Shown here: positions 45,727 through 53,962 of the stretch, one piece after another
Position numbering within the stretch: position 1 is the first letter of the stretch
Layout: each line of letters begins with the position of its first letter
NCBI GenBank assembly: GCA_028280195.1
Contig: JANQMH010000069.1
Span: 1-64,000 of the forward strand
Direction of reading: 5' to 3'
Source of the DNA: Exilibacterium sp.
GTDB lineage: Bacteria; Pseudomonadota; Gammaproteobacteria; Pseudomonadales; Cellvibrionaceae
Length of the DNA: 64,000 nucleotides
The notes under the pieces: generated by a model
What the model was told of the DNA's origin: nothing
Databases searched by the model: none
What the model saw: only the letters and a program-made list of their open reading frames with translations
Position numbers and translations under genes: made by a program

Positions 45727-47811
45727 CTATGCCGACTTAAGTTGATTCAGCGGCTGTGAAATATCATGTTGCGTGTTGTAATGTGTAATCTCCGGCGCCT
45801 GTTTTAAACGGCGAAACTGAATCGTTTCCCCATCCTTTATTTTCAAAGCGATCTGCGCGAGTGGACCCAGTTCAACACTGCCCTTTGCTACGTCAGCCGA
45901 TACTGCAACCCAGCTTCTGAGTGGCGCACCAATCGATGGCACAAACTCAATCATCTCGCCATCTTTAACACCAAGCATGCTGGCATCTTCTTGGCTAAGA
46001 GTGCTAATACGACAACCTCGTTCGTCGTAGGTATCGTCCTTCACAAGATTGATTTTTATATAGTGTTTTTCCTTAAATAGTTTTGCCCGCAAAGCCTCTG
46101 TTCCTTCTTTGTCGACATTGCTATCCTTAATTACAACACCGTAAATATCATGGGCTCGCTGTTCACTAACATATTCCAGTAGAACGTCGTTTAGTACCAG
46201 TTCAGGTTCGCGCTCCAAGGGGTCACCAACGCCACCACCAGCAGTCGCACGCATAATGACCAGATCATCACGCTTGAGCTGGAATGAACGCACCTTTCCG
46301 GGCAGAGAAGAAGGTGCTACGGGTTTGCCATCGCGAATCACGCCACATGCATTAAACCCACCTTCAGTGGCACCGGCCACACCCCAGGGCGGAATCACCG
46401 AGGCATCGGACATCACATTCAGCTGGCTGTTATCACTCAGCACGCGAATACGACGGGTGATACCAAAACCACTGCGAAAGCGTCCGGCACCTTCGCCATC
46501 CCGAGTGACTTCCGTGCTTTCGATACGCAGGGGCTGACGCTGCTCCGAGCTCTCAGCGGGGTAGATACTGGGTACATCACCCCCATCATAGGATGGGCTG
46601 CCTGTTGAGCCGTCACTGTGGCTGGTGCCTGGAAAACCACCTTGCGGATATTCATACAAAATATTGTGGCGGGCAGCAACGGGATCATAACTGGTGATAT
46701 AGATATGGTTGATCGTCTCCATCGCGCCACCGCCGGCATTTTCAGGTTGTACCTGACTAAATATACCCGCCATCGCCGATTGTATTTTACGATAGAGCTC
46801 CCAGACGCCGGCAACGGCGCGGGGAGGGTTACAATTAACCACACTGCCTTTCGGTAAATTAAACTCCAAGGGTCTAAAGGTGCCACCATTAACCGGGGTA
46901 TGGGGGTCCAGCCATGCCTTGACCACAACGAATACACCAGCCTGTGTCACCGCAGGGCCAACATTCATTGGACCTTCAAACTCTTCTGCGGTACCGGTGA
47001 AATCAACACTTAAGGTTTCATCCTTCACCGTCATGCGAATCCGCAGCGGCACAGGGTCAGGCGTGATACCGTTACTATCAGCATAATGCTCGACATAGTA
47101 TTCACCCAGCTCAAGCTTTTTAATCTCTTCTCTTAGCGTTTGCTCAGCGCGATCCAGCAAAGCATCACGACACTGCTCTACGGCATCAGTACCATATTTC
47201 TCACAAAGCTCATTAATCTGCTCCTCACCTACCTTGACACTGTCCAACATGGCCAAAGCATTACCTTCCTGCTCGTCAGCTATACGCACATTGGCAAACA
47301 GCATGTCCCATACACCCTGATTTAACACACCCTGATCGACCAGTTTCACTGGGGGAATACGCACACCCTCTTGATAAATCTCGGTATCCTGACCAGAAAA
47401 ACTGCCCGGATTGGCGCCACCCACATCAGACCAGTGAGCACGCACCGTTTCAAACAAAATAATTTTGCCATCAACAAAATGGGGCTTATAAAAAGCGATG
47501 TCGTTGAGATGTGTACCACCGGTATAAGGGTCGTTAAACATGTACACATCACCCGGCTTCATTTCGTCACCGAATTTTTCCAGGATAGGCGTCAAGCCCA
47601 CCTGTAGGGAAAATACATGCCCGGAAAAATCCCCTTCAGACATTGCCACTAACTCGCCCGTATGGCTTAGCAGCGCGCATGACAAATCACGGGTGTCGTA
47701 AAGAATCGGCGCAAAGGTAGTACGAATGAGGGTTGCACGCATATTACGCACGGTTGTAATAAACGAACCCTGGATAACTTCAACGGTAATGGGATCAATT
47801 TTCGCAGTCAT
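45727..47811 (-). CDS. Hydantoinase/oxoprolinase B subunit with extra C-terminal domain
   Basis: Protein of 694 residues, about 100-120 longer than usual HyuB. The family core (1-560) has ITVEVIQGSFITTVRNMRATLIRTTFAPILYDTRDLSCAL, GDVYMFNDPYTGGTHLNDI, PGSFSGQDTEIYQEGVRIPPVKL and the Gly-rich GGGAMETINHIY and DGSTGSPSYDGG segments. Residues about 601-670 (ISTLSQEDASMLGVKDGEMIEF, AKGSVELGPLAQIALKIKDGETIQF) look like a double-psi beta-barrel of the CDC48-N or decarboxylase-like class. ATG start follows the HyuA stop by 4 bp. HyuAB enzymes use ATP to open cyclic amides or carboxylate ketones. Confidence 0.9.
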   Translation of the reverse strand: MTAKIDPITVEVIQGSFITTVRNMRATLIRTTFAPILYDTRDLSCALLSHTGELVAMSEGDFSGHVFSLQVGLTPILEKFGDEMKPGDVYMFNDPYTGGTHLNDIAFYKPHFVDGKIILFETVRAHWSDVGGANPGSFSGQDTEIYQEGVRIPPVKLVDQGVLNQGVWDMLFANVRIADEQEGNALAMLDSVKVGEEQINELCEKYGTDAVEQCRDALLDRAEQTLREEIKKLELGEYYVEHYADSNGITPDPVPLRIRMTVKDETLSVDFTGTAEEFEGPMNVGPAVTQAGVFVVVKAWLDPHTPVNGGTFRPLEFNLPKGSVVNCNPPRAVAGVWELYRKIQSAMAGIFSQVQPENAGGGAMETINHIYITSYDPVAARHNILYEYPQGGFPGTSHSDGSTGSPSYDGGDVPSIYPAESSEQRQPLRIESTEVTRDGEGAGRFRSGFGITRRIRVLSDNSQLNVMSDASVIPPWGVAGATEGGFNACGVIRDGKPVAPSSLPGKVRSFQLKRDDLVIMRATAGGGVGDPLEREPELVLNDVLLEYVSEQRAHDIYGVVIKDSNVDKEGTEALRAKLFKEKHYIKINLVKDDTYDERGCRISTLSQEDASMLGVKDGEMIEFVPSIGAPLRSWVAVSADVAKGSVELGPLAQIALKIKDGETIQFRRLKQAPEITHYNTQHDISQPLNQLKSA

Positions 47812-47815
47812 AACC

Positions 47816-49846
47816 TTATTCCTGTATACGTCTTATATGTAAATTACCAAACTCATCAGCTGATGCCTGCCAGCCGGGAGAGATTACATTGGTCGACCCA
47901 TATTCCTGGATAACCATTGGACCGTTAATTTTTTCACCGATCTTGAGTTCGCTGCGCTGATAAATATTGCAATTATGGAAACTGCCATCGAAATAGATAT
48001 CTCTTTTTTCGCAATTGCTCGCCGTTGAAGAAGAACCTCTCTCTGCAGACGGTAAGGGTTTATCAACGACGCCAACAGCGACAACACGCAAGTACACGAG
48101 TTCTATAGGTTTATCCAGCCGATTGTAGCCGTAGATATTTTGGTAACATTCGTTAAAGGCTGCCTCCATTTCCTGCAGACTAACATCCTCAGTTATTGGC
48201 ACCTCCAATTGAAAAGACTGGCCGAGATAACGCATATCTGCACTGCAGCGAATATCTATATGATCATTTTCAAGTCCCTCAGTACGTAATTGTTTCCTGC
48301 CCTCGACACCCATTTCCTTGACCAGACTATGTATCTTGCCAACATCTGCTTCATGCACCTCAGTGACATAAGTGCGAACGTAATCATGTTGCAAATCAGA
48401 GGTAAGCAAACCCATGGCACAGGCGTTACCCGGATTGGGGGGAATAAGGACATGGTCGATACCCAGCTCATCTGCCACTGGCACGGCATGCATAGGGCCA
48501 GCTCCACCCATCGGCATCAAGGCAAAGTCACGCGGGTCAAGACCACGTTCGACTGACACAGTGCGCACTGCACCAGCCATGTTGTTATTACATATTTGCA
48601 GTATGCCCTCAGCAACGCGGTAGGGGTCATCAATGCCAATTTTTTTACCCAAATCGGCAATCGCTTTTTCTGCGAGGGATTTATCCAGCTGCATGTTACC
48701 GCCAAGCGCGGAACCCTCGCCCATTCTTCCAAGCAACAAATTAGCATCGGTGACCGTGGGCTCAGTACCACCACGCTGATAACAGGCTGGGCCAGGCATG
48801 GCACCGGCACTGCGTGGACCGACCTTGAGACTGCCATCCTTATCTACCCAGGCGATACTGCCGCCACCTGCACCAATCGCAATAATGTCCAGTTGCGGTG
48901 TCTTGATAACCGTACCGGCAAACTGCTTTTCATGGGTAATGATGGGATTCATATCCTGTATCAGACTGATATCTGTACTGGTACCACCCATGTCGTAAGT
49001 GATGATGTTCTTGACGTCGCCATAATTGCCGGTATGAACTGCGGCACGAATGCCCGCGGCAGGACCGGACAATAGGAACTTGACTGGTTGCTCAGGCGCT
49101 GCGGCCTCAGTAAGAATGCCGCCATTGGAAGTCATATAAAATAACTCGCCACGATAGCCAGCATCGCGCAGCGTGTTACTCAATTTACGCAAGTAACGGC
49201 TGACTGAACTGTCGACGTAAGCATTGAGCACGGTTGTCGCCCAACGCTCGAACTCCCTGAATACAGGTGAAACCTTCATAGACTCTGAAACACCTACGTT
49301 AGGTAGGGCTTCTCTTATACGTTTTGCAACATATTGCTCATGATCAGCATTGACATAAGAGTTAATCATGCAGACAGCAACTGACTCAATCTTATCTGCT
49401 CGTATGCGCTCTATAACCGAATCTAATTCAGCATCATCGACAGGAAGCAACACATCCCCTTCGGGCCCGATACGCTCACTGATTTCGTAGCGCATGTTAC
49501 GCGGAATAAACGGAGCCGGTCGCTGATAATGACGATTAAAAATGACGTTATCGGCATACACTCGTAACTGCCCGATTTCGACTATGTCACGATGACCCTT
49601 GGTTACCACCACAGCAGCCGTGTCACTATTACGCTCCAACACAGCATTCGTTGCAATAGTCGTCCCATGGACAATACGTGAGACACTTGCAAGATCAATA
49701 TCAAGTTCGCGTAGACCGTTCATAAAGGCCACGGTAGGGTCCTCTGGTGTCGATGCAGTCTTTGCAACATTCAGAGTATTATTATCATCATCGAATACAA
49801 CGAAATCTGTAAAAGTTCCGCCGGTATCTACACCTATATTGAGCAT
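47816..49846 (-). CDS. Hydantoinase/oxoprolinase A subunit
   Basis: ATPase-type subunit of 676 residues: NIGVDTGGTFTDFVVF at the start, IVHGTTIATNAVLER, TSNGGILTEAAAPEQPVKFLLSGPAAGI, YDMGGTSTDISLI, GAGGGSIAWVD and CSADMRYLGQSFQLEVP are the HyuA signature. Together with HyuB it forms the complete enzyme of this family (5-oxoprolinase, N-methylhydantoinase, acetone or acetophenone carboxylase). The substrate is not decided by sequence; the neighbouring TonB receptor suggests an imported compound. First gene of the minus-strand run. Confidence 0.93.
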   Translation of the reverse strand: MLNIGVDTGGTFTDFVVFDDDNNTLNVAKTASTPEDPTVAFMNGLRELDIDLASVSRIVHGTTIATNAVLERNSDTAAVVVTKGHRDIVEIGQLRVYADNVIFNRHYQRPAPFIPRNMRYEISERIGPEGDVLLPVDDAELDSVIERIRADKIESVAVCMINSYVNADHEQYVAKRIREALPNVGVSESMKVSPVFREFERWATTVLNAYVDSSVSRYLRKLSNTLRDAGYRGELFYMTSNGGILTEAAAPEQPVKFLLSGPAAGIRAAVHTGNYGDVKNIITYDMGGTSTDISLIQDMNPIITHEKQFAGTVIKTPQLDIIAIGAGGGSIAWVDKDGSLKVGPRSAGAMPGPACYQRGGTEPTVTDANLLLGRMGEGSALGGNMQLDKSLAEKAIADLGKKIGIDDPYRVAEGILQICNNNMAGAVRTVSVERGLDPRDFALMPMGGAGPMHAVPVADELGIDHVLIPPNPGNACAMGLLTSDLQHDYVRTYVTEVHEADVGKIHSLVKEMGVEGRKQLRTEGLENDHIDIRCSADMRYLGQSFQLEVPITEDVSLQEMEAAFNECYQNIYGYNRLDKPIELVYLRVVAVGVVDKPLPSAERGSSSTASNCEKRDIYFDGSFHNCNIYQRSELKIGEKINGPMVIQEYGSTNVISPGWQASADEFGNLHIRRIQE

Positions 49847-50557
49847 GACTTCTCCTGCAATTTACTCGTTCCCAAACCAAAAAATGTTTTTATCACTCGC
49901 ACGACAACAGGGCTGTCGAGAACCTTTTGCATTTTTATTGACGCATGCTTATATAACTATCCATTTTTGCCGTTAGCGCTATCCAATTTTTCCGTTGACC
50001 CCTCATGGTAGTTTTGGAATTTTTGACTTTTTCCCAGATGAAGCCGGTAGAGCGGAATATTTTGCAGGTCAAAAAGAGCCTAGCGAACACTCAGTAAATG
50101 CAATCCAGGCGACCTACAAAGCATAGATTAACCATCTTGTTGTTGGAGGTTAGGAAAATGGTATTCTAAAAATATTCACAACTTTGCAGTTATTCTGGAA
50201 GCAGAAAAATAATTTTAGCTTCCTGATTTATTTAGCTGTAATATGCCTAACAAGTTAATTGTGTGGGATACGCTAAACATGCATCCCATATTAAGGCGTT
50301 ATATTTTTATAAAGTATTAATAAAATTTTATAAAAAATAAATATATTAATTTTAAGATCGACAGTAAAAAGTACGATTTTGACGTGCAAAAACCTAAAGG
50401 AGATTCATATTTTTACCATTGCGGTATATGCCAAACTATATTGCTATCCAATCCTAAAGACCCTGTGCGATGTGTGTGCCGTAATATCCACCTAGATCCC
50501 CCCATGTTTAAAATGGGCGTCCGCAATTATTCAAGATTTTCGGTGTTAGAACTTGTT
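49847..50557. other. AT-rich non-coding stretch upstream of HyuA
   Basis: About 710 bp with no supported gene. The left part holds the hyuA promoter side; the right part is AT-rich with A/T runs and adjoins the first attC-like site at 50558. No integrase fragment was recognised on either strand. Confidence 0.5.
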
Positions 50558-50632
50558 ATATAACAAGTCGCAGCACAAAGCAGCTTCGCTGCTCGGACAC
50601 GCTAACGCGTGCCCGTGTGCGCGGCATTATGG
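50558..50632 (+). other. attC-like site 0 (integron cassette recombination site)
   Basis: Left core ATATAAC at 50558 and right core ATTATGG at 50626 flank a long imperfect palindrome. Inner boxes CGCAGCACA and TGTGCGCG pair except for one extra A, the extrahelical-base pattern of attC sites; GCAGCTTCGCTGC forms a central hairpin. The right core should read GTTRRRY but has A for the first G, which would impair recombination. Confidence 0.55.
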
Positions 50633-50914
50633 TGCTCGGCCCAGACTTTTAATCGATAGCATCACAAACGGAAACTCCCTGCCACAGGTTGGCAGTCCGG
50701 CATCAAGGAACGTGCTGCCCTCACTTTCAACGGCTTCGTTCCGGTGCCTTCGTTAAAACGAAGGGTATCGGCACTACCTACCGGCTTATTGGGCGTGCCA
50801 CTCAGACAGTAAACGGTCGCGGCAAGTGTGGTATGCTTGCTGGTGTCTTAATCGGCTGTGGCCGTTCGCTGTCGCTCAGGCAGCGCAGTCCTTGCGTACA
50901 ACAGTACATCGCAG
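50633..50914 (+). other. Gene-less stretch between attC-like sites
   Basis: About 280 bp with small hairpins (for example TTCGTTAAAACGAA at 50747) but no ORF with supporting features. If the flanking attC calls hold, this is an ORF-less or decayed cassette. Confidence 0.4.
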
Positions 50915-50991
50915 CCATAACCAGGGCAGCCAGCGGACAGCTATTCCGCCGCTTCGCGGCTCCATCGCTGCCCTTGCTACCGGCGTTAAGG
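50915..50991 (+). other. attC-like site 1, before brnT
   Basis: Left core CCATAAC at 50915, right core GTTAAGG at 50985. AGGGCAGC (50923) pairs with GCTGCCCT (50967), and GCCGCTTCGCGGC is the centre hairpin familiar from attC sites. Spacing is asymmetric, so it is a somewhat unusual site. Confidence 0.5.
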
Positions 50992-50994
50992 CTC

Positions 50995-51028
50995 TTGACA
51001 TCTTTTGGTATGTACATACAATGTACAT
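50995..51028 (+). promoter_or_regulatory. brnT promoter with two ATGTACAT repeats
   Basis: Consensus -35 TTGACA at 50995 and -10 TACAAT at 51017 with a 16-bp spacer. ATGTACAT occurs at 51010 and 51021; each is a palindrome and together they overlap the -10 region and run to the ATG. BrnA-type antitoxins repress their own promoter, so this is the likely operator. Confidence 0.7.
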
Positions 51029-51316
51029 ATGGTTAAGTTCGAATGGGATCAAGCTAAGGCAAAGTCCAACCTCAAGAAGCATGGTGTTTCATTTGAGGAG
51101 GCTAAGTCTGCGTTTTACGATGATCTCGCCGTCCAATTCTATGATGAAACTCCAAACGAAGAAGAAAGGTTCATCCTGCTTGGTATGAGCAACCTTTCCC
51201 GTATTCTAGTTGTAGTTCATTGTGAGCGTGGAGATGGTAATGAAGTCTTACGCATCATTTCAGCACGCAAAGCTACCAAAAATGAACAGCGCCACTATCG
51301 AGGTGAAGAGTCATGA
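51029..51316 (+). CDS. brnT: BrnT toxin (RelE-like fold RNase)
   Basis: Toxin of 95 residues. Characteristic opening KFEWDQAKAKSNLKKHGVSFEEAKSAFYD, then FILLGMSNLSRILVVVHCER, and the C-terminal RIISARKATKNEQRHY that carries the catalytic basic residues. ATG at 51029 gives the family start; a frame start at 51005 is in the promoter. The stop overlaps the brnA start by 4 bp. BrnT inhibits translation by mRNA cleavage and is neutralised by BrnA. Confidence 0.9.
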   Translation: MVKFEWDQAKAKSNLKKHGVSFEEAKSAFYDDLAVQFYDETPNEEERFILLGMSNLSRILVVVHCERGDGNEVLRIISARKATKNEQRHYRGEES

Positions 51317-51531
51317 AAAAAGAGTATGATTTTTCAAAAATGAAATCCCGTAAGAATCCTTATGCGTCTAAATTGAAGAAGCCTGTCACAATTCGACTCA
51401 GCGAAGATGTAATTGAATATTTTAAAGAAATGTCCGAAGAGTCAGGAATCCCTTATCAAAGCCTGATAAATCTCTATCTACGCGATTGTGCTAATCATCA
51501 TCGTAAAGTTGACGTTCAGTGGCAGCCCTAA
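51313..51531 (+). CDS. brnA: BrnA antitoxin (ribbon-helix-helix)
   Basis: Antitoxin of 72 residues with a C-terminal ribbon-helix-helix (KKPVTIRLSEDVIEYFKEMSEESGIPYQSLINLYLRDCA). A basic N-terminal tail (DFSKMKSRKNPYASKLK) contacts the toxin. Translationally coupled to brnT, and two bases before an attC-like site, as in many integron cassettes. Confidence 0.9.
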   Translation: MKKEYDFSKMKSRKNPYASKLKKPVTIRLSEDVIEYFKEMSEESGIPYQSLINLYLRDCANHHRKVDVQWQP

Positions 51532-51532
51532 G

Positions 51533-51607
51533 CCTTAACAAATTGCAGCAGTTCGCCCCTTCGGGGCCGGACGCTCGTACCTCGCGCCGCTGTGCAAGGC
51601 GTTAAAT
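51533..51607 (+). other. attC-like site 2, after brnA
   Basis: Left core CCTTAAC at 51533 begins 2 bp after the brnA stop; right core GTTAAAT at 51601 fits GTTRRRY. TTGC...AGC pairs with GCTGTGCAA, and CCCCTTCGGGG forms the central hairpin. 75 bp long. The best of the four candidate sites. Confidence 0.6.
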
Positions 51608-51619
51608 GTACGAGGCCTT

Positions 51620-52072
51620 ATGGGAAAACCAATGATTCTAAAAACAGCTATTCTCCTGATATTTTTCCTCTTAGCAAGTTGTGTTTCTATACCAGAATGC
51701 GTCTCGGGTGATGATCTAAGTGATAGTGCCAGGGTTGTTGTGTATCGAGAAGCGGCATTAATCGGTTTCGCAGCTTCACAACCCATTCAATTTAATGATT
51801 GCTATATGGGCAAACTCAGGAATGGGAGCTATCTGGTTCATATGGCTGGTGCCGGCAAAAATAGCATTTCAATATTAAACGACTTTGGCAAACCCGTATT
51901 TGCCATCGAGATAGAGATGGCTGCGGGAGAGGCTTACTATCTTCGCCGCAAAGAGAATATAGATGGCGTTTTTGTATCTGGCAGCACCGGTGTAGCAACG
52001 GGTTCACAATACCTGCAAGTGGTCGATAAGAGCGTGGCAGAAAGCGAATTACCGAAACTTAAAGATCTTTAA
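51620..52072 (+). CDS. DUF2846 lipoprotein
   Basis: Protein of 150 residues with a lipoprotein signal (ILKTAILLIFFLLASC, Cys about 21). Mature part has SARVVVYREAALIGFAASQPIQFNDCYMGKLRNGSYLVHMAGAG and EIEMAAGEAYYLRRKEN, the DUF2846 pattern; a role in envelope or stress is unproven. It starts 13 bp after an attC-like site and its stop overlaps another, so it reads as a single-gene cassette. Confidence 0.75.
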   Translation: MGKPMILKTAILLIFFLLASCVSIPECVSGDDLSDSARVVVYREAALIGFAASQPIQFNDCYMGKLRNGSYLVHMAGAGKNSISILNDFGKPVFAIEIEMAAGEAYYLRRKENIDGVFVSGSTGVATGSQYLQVVDKSVAESELPKLKDL

Positions 52073-52137
52073 CAATCGACTTCGCAACTTCAGCGCCGGG
52101 CAGTTGAAGACAGTCATGTCTCCGCTCGGCATTATAC
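52067..52137 (+). other. Degenerate attC-like site 3
   Basis: CTTTAAC at 52067 overlaps the lipoprotein gene's stop, and GGCATTATAC ends at 52137, 71 bp apart as for the other sites. Inner pairing is poor and the right core has A in place of the first G. Weakest candidate. Confidence 0.4.
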
Positions 52138-52157
52138 ATCAGCAAGGAGAGATCTAA

Positions 52158-52622
52158 ATGACATCGAAACCTATCAACGACGACTACCGAGCGACTCCAT
52201 ACTTGATTTGCCGTAATGCAGCAGAGGCGATGGATTGGTATGAAAATGCTTTTTCCGCTTCAGAAGTCATCCGAATGGCGGATTCATCAGGAAAAATAAT
52301 GCATGCAGAAATGCGAATAGGAGTCGCGCCGATCATGATTGCCGATGAGTTCCCTGACATGGGATACAACAGTCCGCAGAGTATCGGCGGCACTGCCGTT
52401 TCTATTCATATGCTGGTTAATGATGTAGATAAGATATTCTCACGAGCAATCGAGCTTGGAGCCCGGGAAGTGATGGCTGTAACGGATCAGTTCGATGGTG
52501 AGCGCAGAGGAACCCTTACTGACCCATTTGGACACATCTGGTTACTCGCAACAAGGGTCGAAGATATTACATTCTCAAAGATGTTGGAACGATTCCAGAA
52601 AATGATGGAAGGCGGTGCATAG
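52158..52622 (+). CDS. VOC / glyoxalase-fold protein (PhnB-like)
   Basis: Protein of 154 residues. RATPYLICRNAAEAMDWYENAFSASEVIRMADSSGKIMHAEMRIG is the first half of a PhnB-type VOC fold, and AVSIHMLVNDVDKIFSRAIELGAREVMAVTDQFDGERRGTLTDPFGHIWLLATR the second. Members are small-molecule binding or resistance proteins; no specific activity claimed. It follows a degenerate attC-like site by 20 bp and AAGGAGA precedes the ATG. Confidence 0.85.
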   Translation: MTSKPINDDYRATPYLICRNAAEAMDWYENAFSASEVIRMADSSGKIMHAEMRIGVAPIMIADEFPDMGYNSPQSIGGTAVSIHMLVNDVDKIFSRAIELGAREVMAVTDQFDGERRGTLTDPFGHIWLLATRVEDITFSKMLERFQKMMEGGA

Positions 52623-52657
52623 CAAAAACATCATGCCGCGGCCCTCAGTCGCTAGGA

Positions 52658-52682
52658 CACCCAAAAGTTATGTTTTTGGGTG
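52658..52682. terminator. Strong hairpin after the VOC gene
   Basis: CACCCAAAA at 52658 pairs with TTTTGGGTG at 52674 over nine bases around a 7-base loop. It lies 35 bp past the VOC stop. The T-run is inside the stem, so termination is plausible but not classical; it may serve both directions. Confidence 0.5.
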
Positions 52683-52846
52683 CCCCGTATGTCAAATGTC
52701 AAGGCTACAGAATGGGGAGAGTTAAACTACCACCAAAGAACATTCCGGTCATATGGGTGGCTTTAATTCCTGTGGTCTAAGTGGTAATGAAGGCAATAAC
52801 AGTTTGCACTAAGCGATGATTCCACAGGCTAGGAGCTGATACAGCC

Positions 52847-53290
52847 TTAAGCGCTGAACAATCCGGATATTTTCTTGAGCGTCACCAGCGTTGTCTTCAG
52901 ATCCTCAAGTGAGATTTGACTCACACGCTGGTTTGCCCACGGAATCTGAATGGCCTCCATTCTCTCGTATGTGGCCTCGCCATTTGGCGTCAATACAATA
53001 AGTTTGGCGCGCTTGTGATTGGGGTTATTCTGGAATTCAACCAGCCCTGACTCGCACATGATATTGACCAGGCTTTGTACCGCCTGGCGAGACTGCCCCA
53101 TATTACGCGCAATTTGCGACACGGTCAGTGGCGTCTCAGACCGGGCCAGTGCACCCAGAATTTTCCATCTCGCACTGCTGAGGCCGAGGGGTGCCGCAAT
53201 TCGGTCTCCTTCGGTCGCCAGCAGCCCACTCAGTTTGAATGATTCGATGACAATTTCTGTAAAAGCATCACCTTTTGCGCTGTGCTTCAT
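52847..53290 (-). CDS. MarR-family regulator
   Basis: Regulator of 147 residues with a winged helix: LSSARWKILGALARSETPLTVSQIARNMGQSRQAVQSLVNIMCESGLVEFQNNPNHKRAKLIVLTPNG. It is divergent from a four-helix membrane protein gene, and the gap holds two tandem palindromes, so it likely controls both itself and that gene. Confidence 0.9.
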   Translation of the reverse strand: MKHSAKGDAFTEIVIESFKLSGLLATEGDRIAAPLGLSSARWKILGALARSETPLTVSQIARNMGQSRQAVQSLVNIMCESGLVEFQNNPNHKRAKLIVLTPNGEATYERMEAIQIPWANQRVSQISLEDLKTTLVTLKKISGLFSA

Positions 53291-53312
53291 GGATTTTCCT
53301 TAACAGGCCAAG

Positions 53313-53349
53313 TTGACAACATACTGTCAATTTGACAATATATTGTCAA
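53313..53349. promoter_or_regulatory. Two tandem 18-bp palindromic operators
   Basis: TTGACAACATACTGTCAA at 53313-53330 and TTGACAATATATTGTCAA at 53332-53349. Each is TTGACA-N6-TGTCAA, and they are 19 bp apart centre to centre. They lie between the divergent MarR and membrane-protein genes, the position and symmetry expected for MarR dimer sites. TTGACA may also serve as a -35 box, so binding would block transcription. Confidence 0.85.
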
Positions 53350-53371
53350 CCTTCATATCGGGGCAATTGTC

Positions 53372-53818
53372 GTGAAACAAGTCATCCACTGCACCGCGGC
53401 CATAATCGCCACTCTATGTGTCGGAACATTTTTTATTTCGACTGTTGCCGTCGAATTGTTCGGTAATAACGCAATGATCGCTGCGGTTAAGCATCTCATT
53501 GTAACACCAGGTCTATTCATACTCGTACCTGCAATAGCCATCACCGGCGCAACAGGCTTCGCGCTCGCGGCATACCGTAAAGGCGAGTTGGTCAATAAAA
53601 AGAAAAAGCGCATGCCATTTATCGGCGCAAACGGCATTCTGATTTTATTGCCTGCCGCGATCTATCTCGATCATCTTGCCGCAAATGGTAATTTCGATAT
53701 GTCTTTTCATATAGTCCAGGGAATCGAGATAATCGCCGGCGGCGTTAACTTTATATTGATGGCGATGAATACTCGCGACGGGCTCAAGTTGTCGGGACGG
53801 CTGCGCCGTTTGAGTTGA
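53372..53818 (+). CDS. Four-helix membrane protein, MarR-controlled candidate
   Basis: Protein of 148 residues, start GTG at 53372. Hydrophobic segments near 6-28, 40-68, 85-103 and 115-138. Contains KGELVNKKKKRMPF between helices 2 and 3. No family recognised. Divergence from the MarR gene across a double operator suggests a detoxification or transport role. Confidence 0.6.
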   Translation: MKQVIHCTAAIIATLCVGTFFISTVAVELFGNNAMIAAVKHLIVTPGLFILVPAIAITGATGFALAAYRKGELVNKKKKRMPFIGANGILILLPAAIYLDHLAANGNFDMSFHIVQGIEIIAGGVNFILMAMNTRDGLKLSGRLRRLS

Positions 53819-53962
53819 TCGGTTGGCTAAAACCTAGGCCTCATATCTAAAATATCCACTGGCACTGCTGTCTCAACAGCCCCTTGCTGGCAAAAGCTAT
53901 CCGTGAGACCTTGTCAAAACCCATGGACGATAAAATTACATAGAGTGTAAATATATACGGAC

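Noticed and set aside
50553..51036. Open frames of 67 and 115 codons over the attC-like sites
   Set aside because: They read through palindromic site DNA and have no family pattern.
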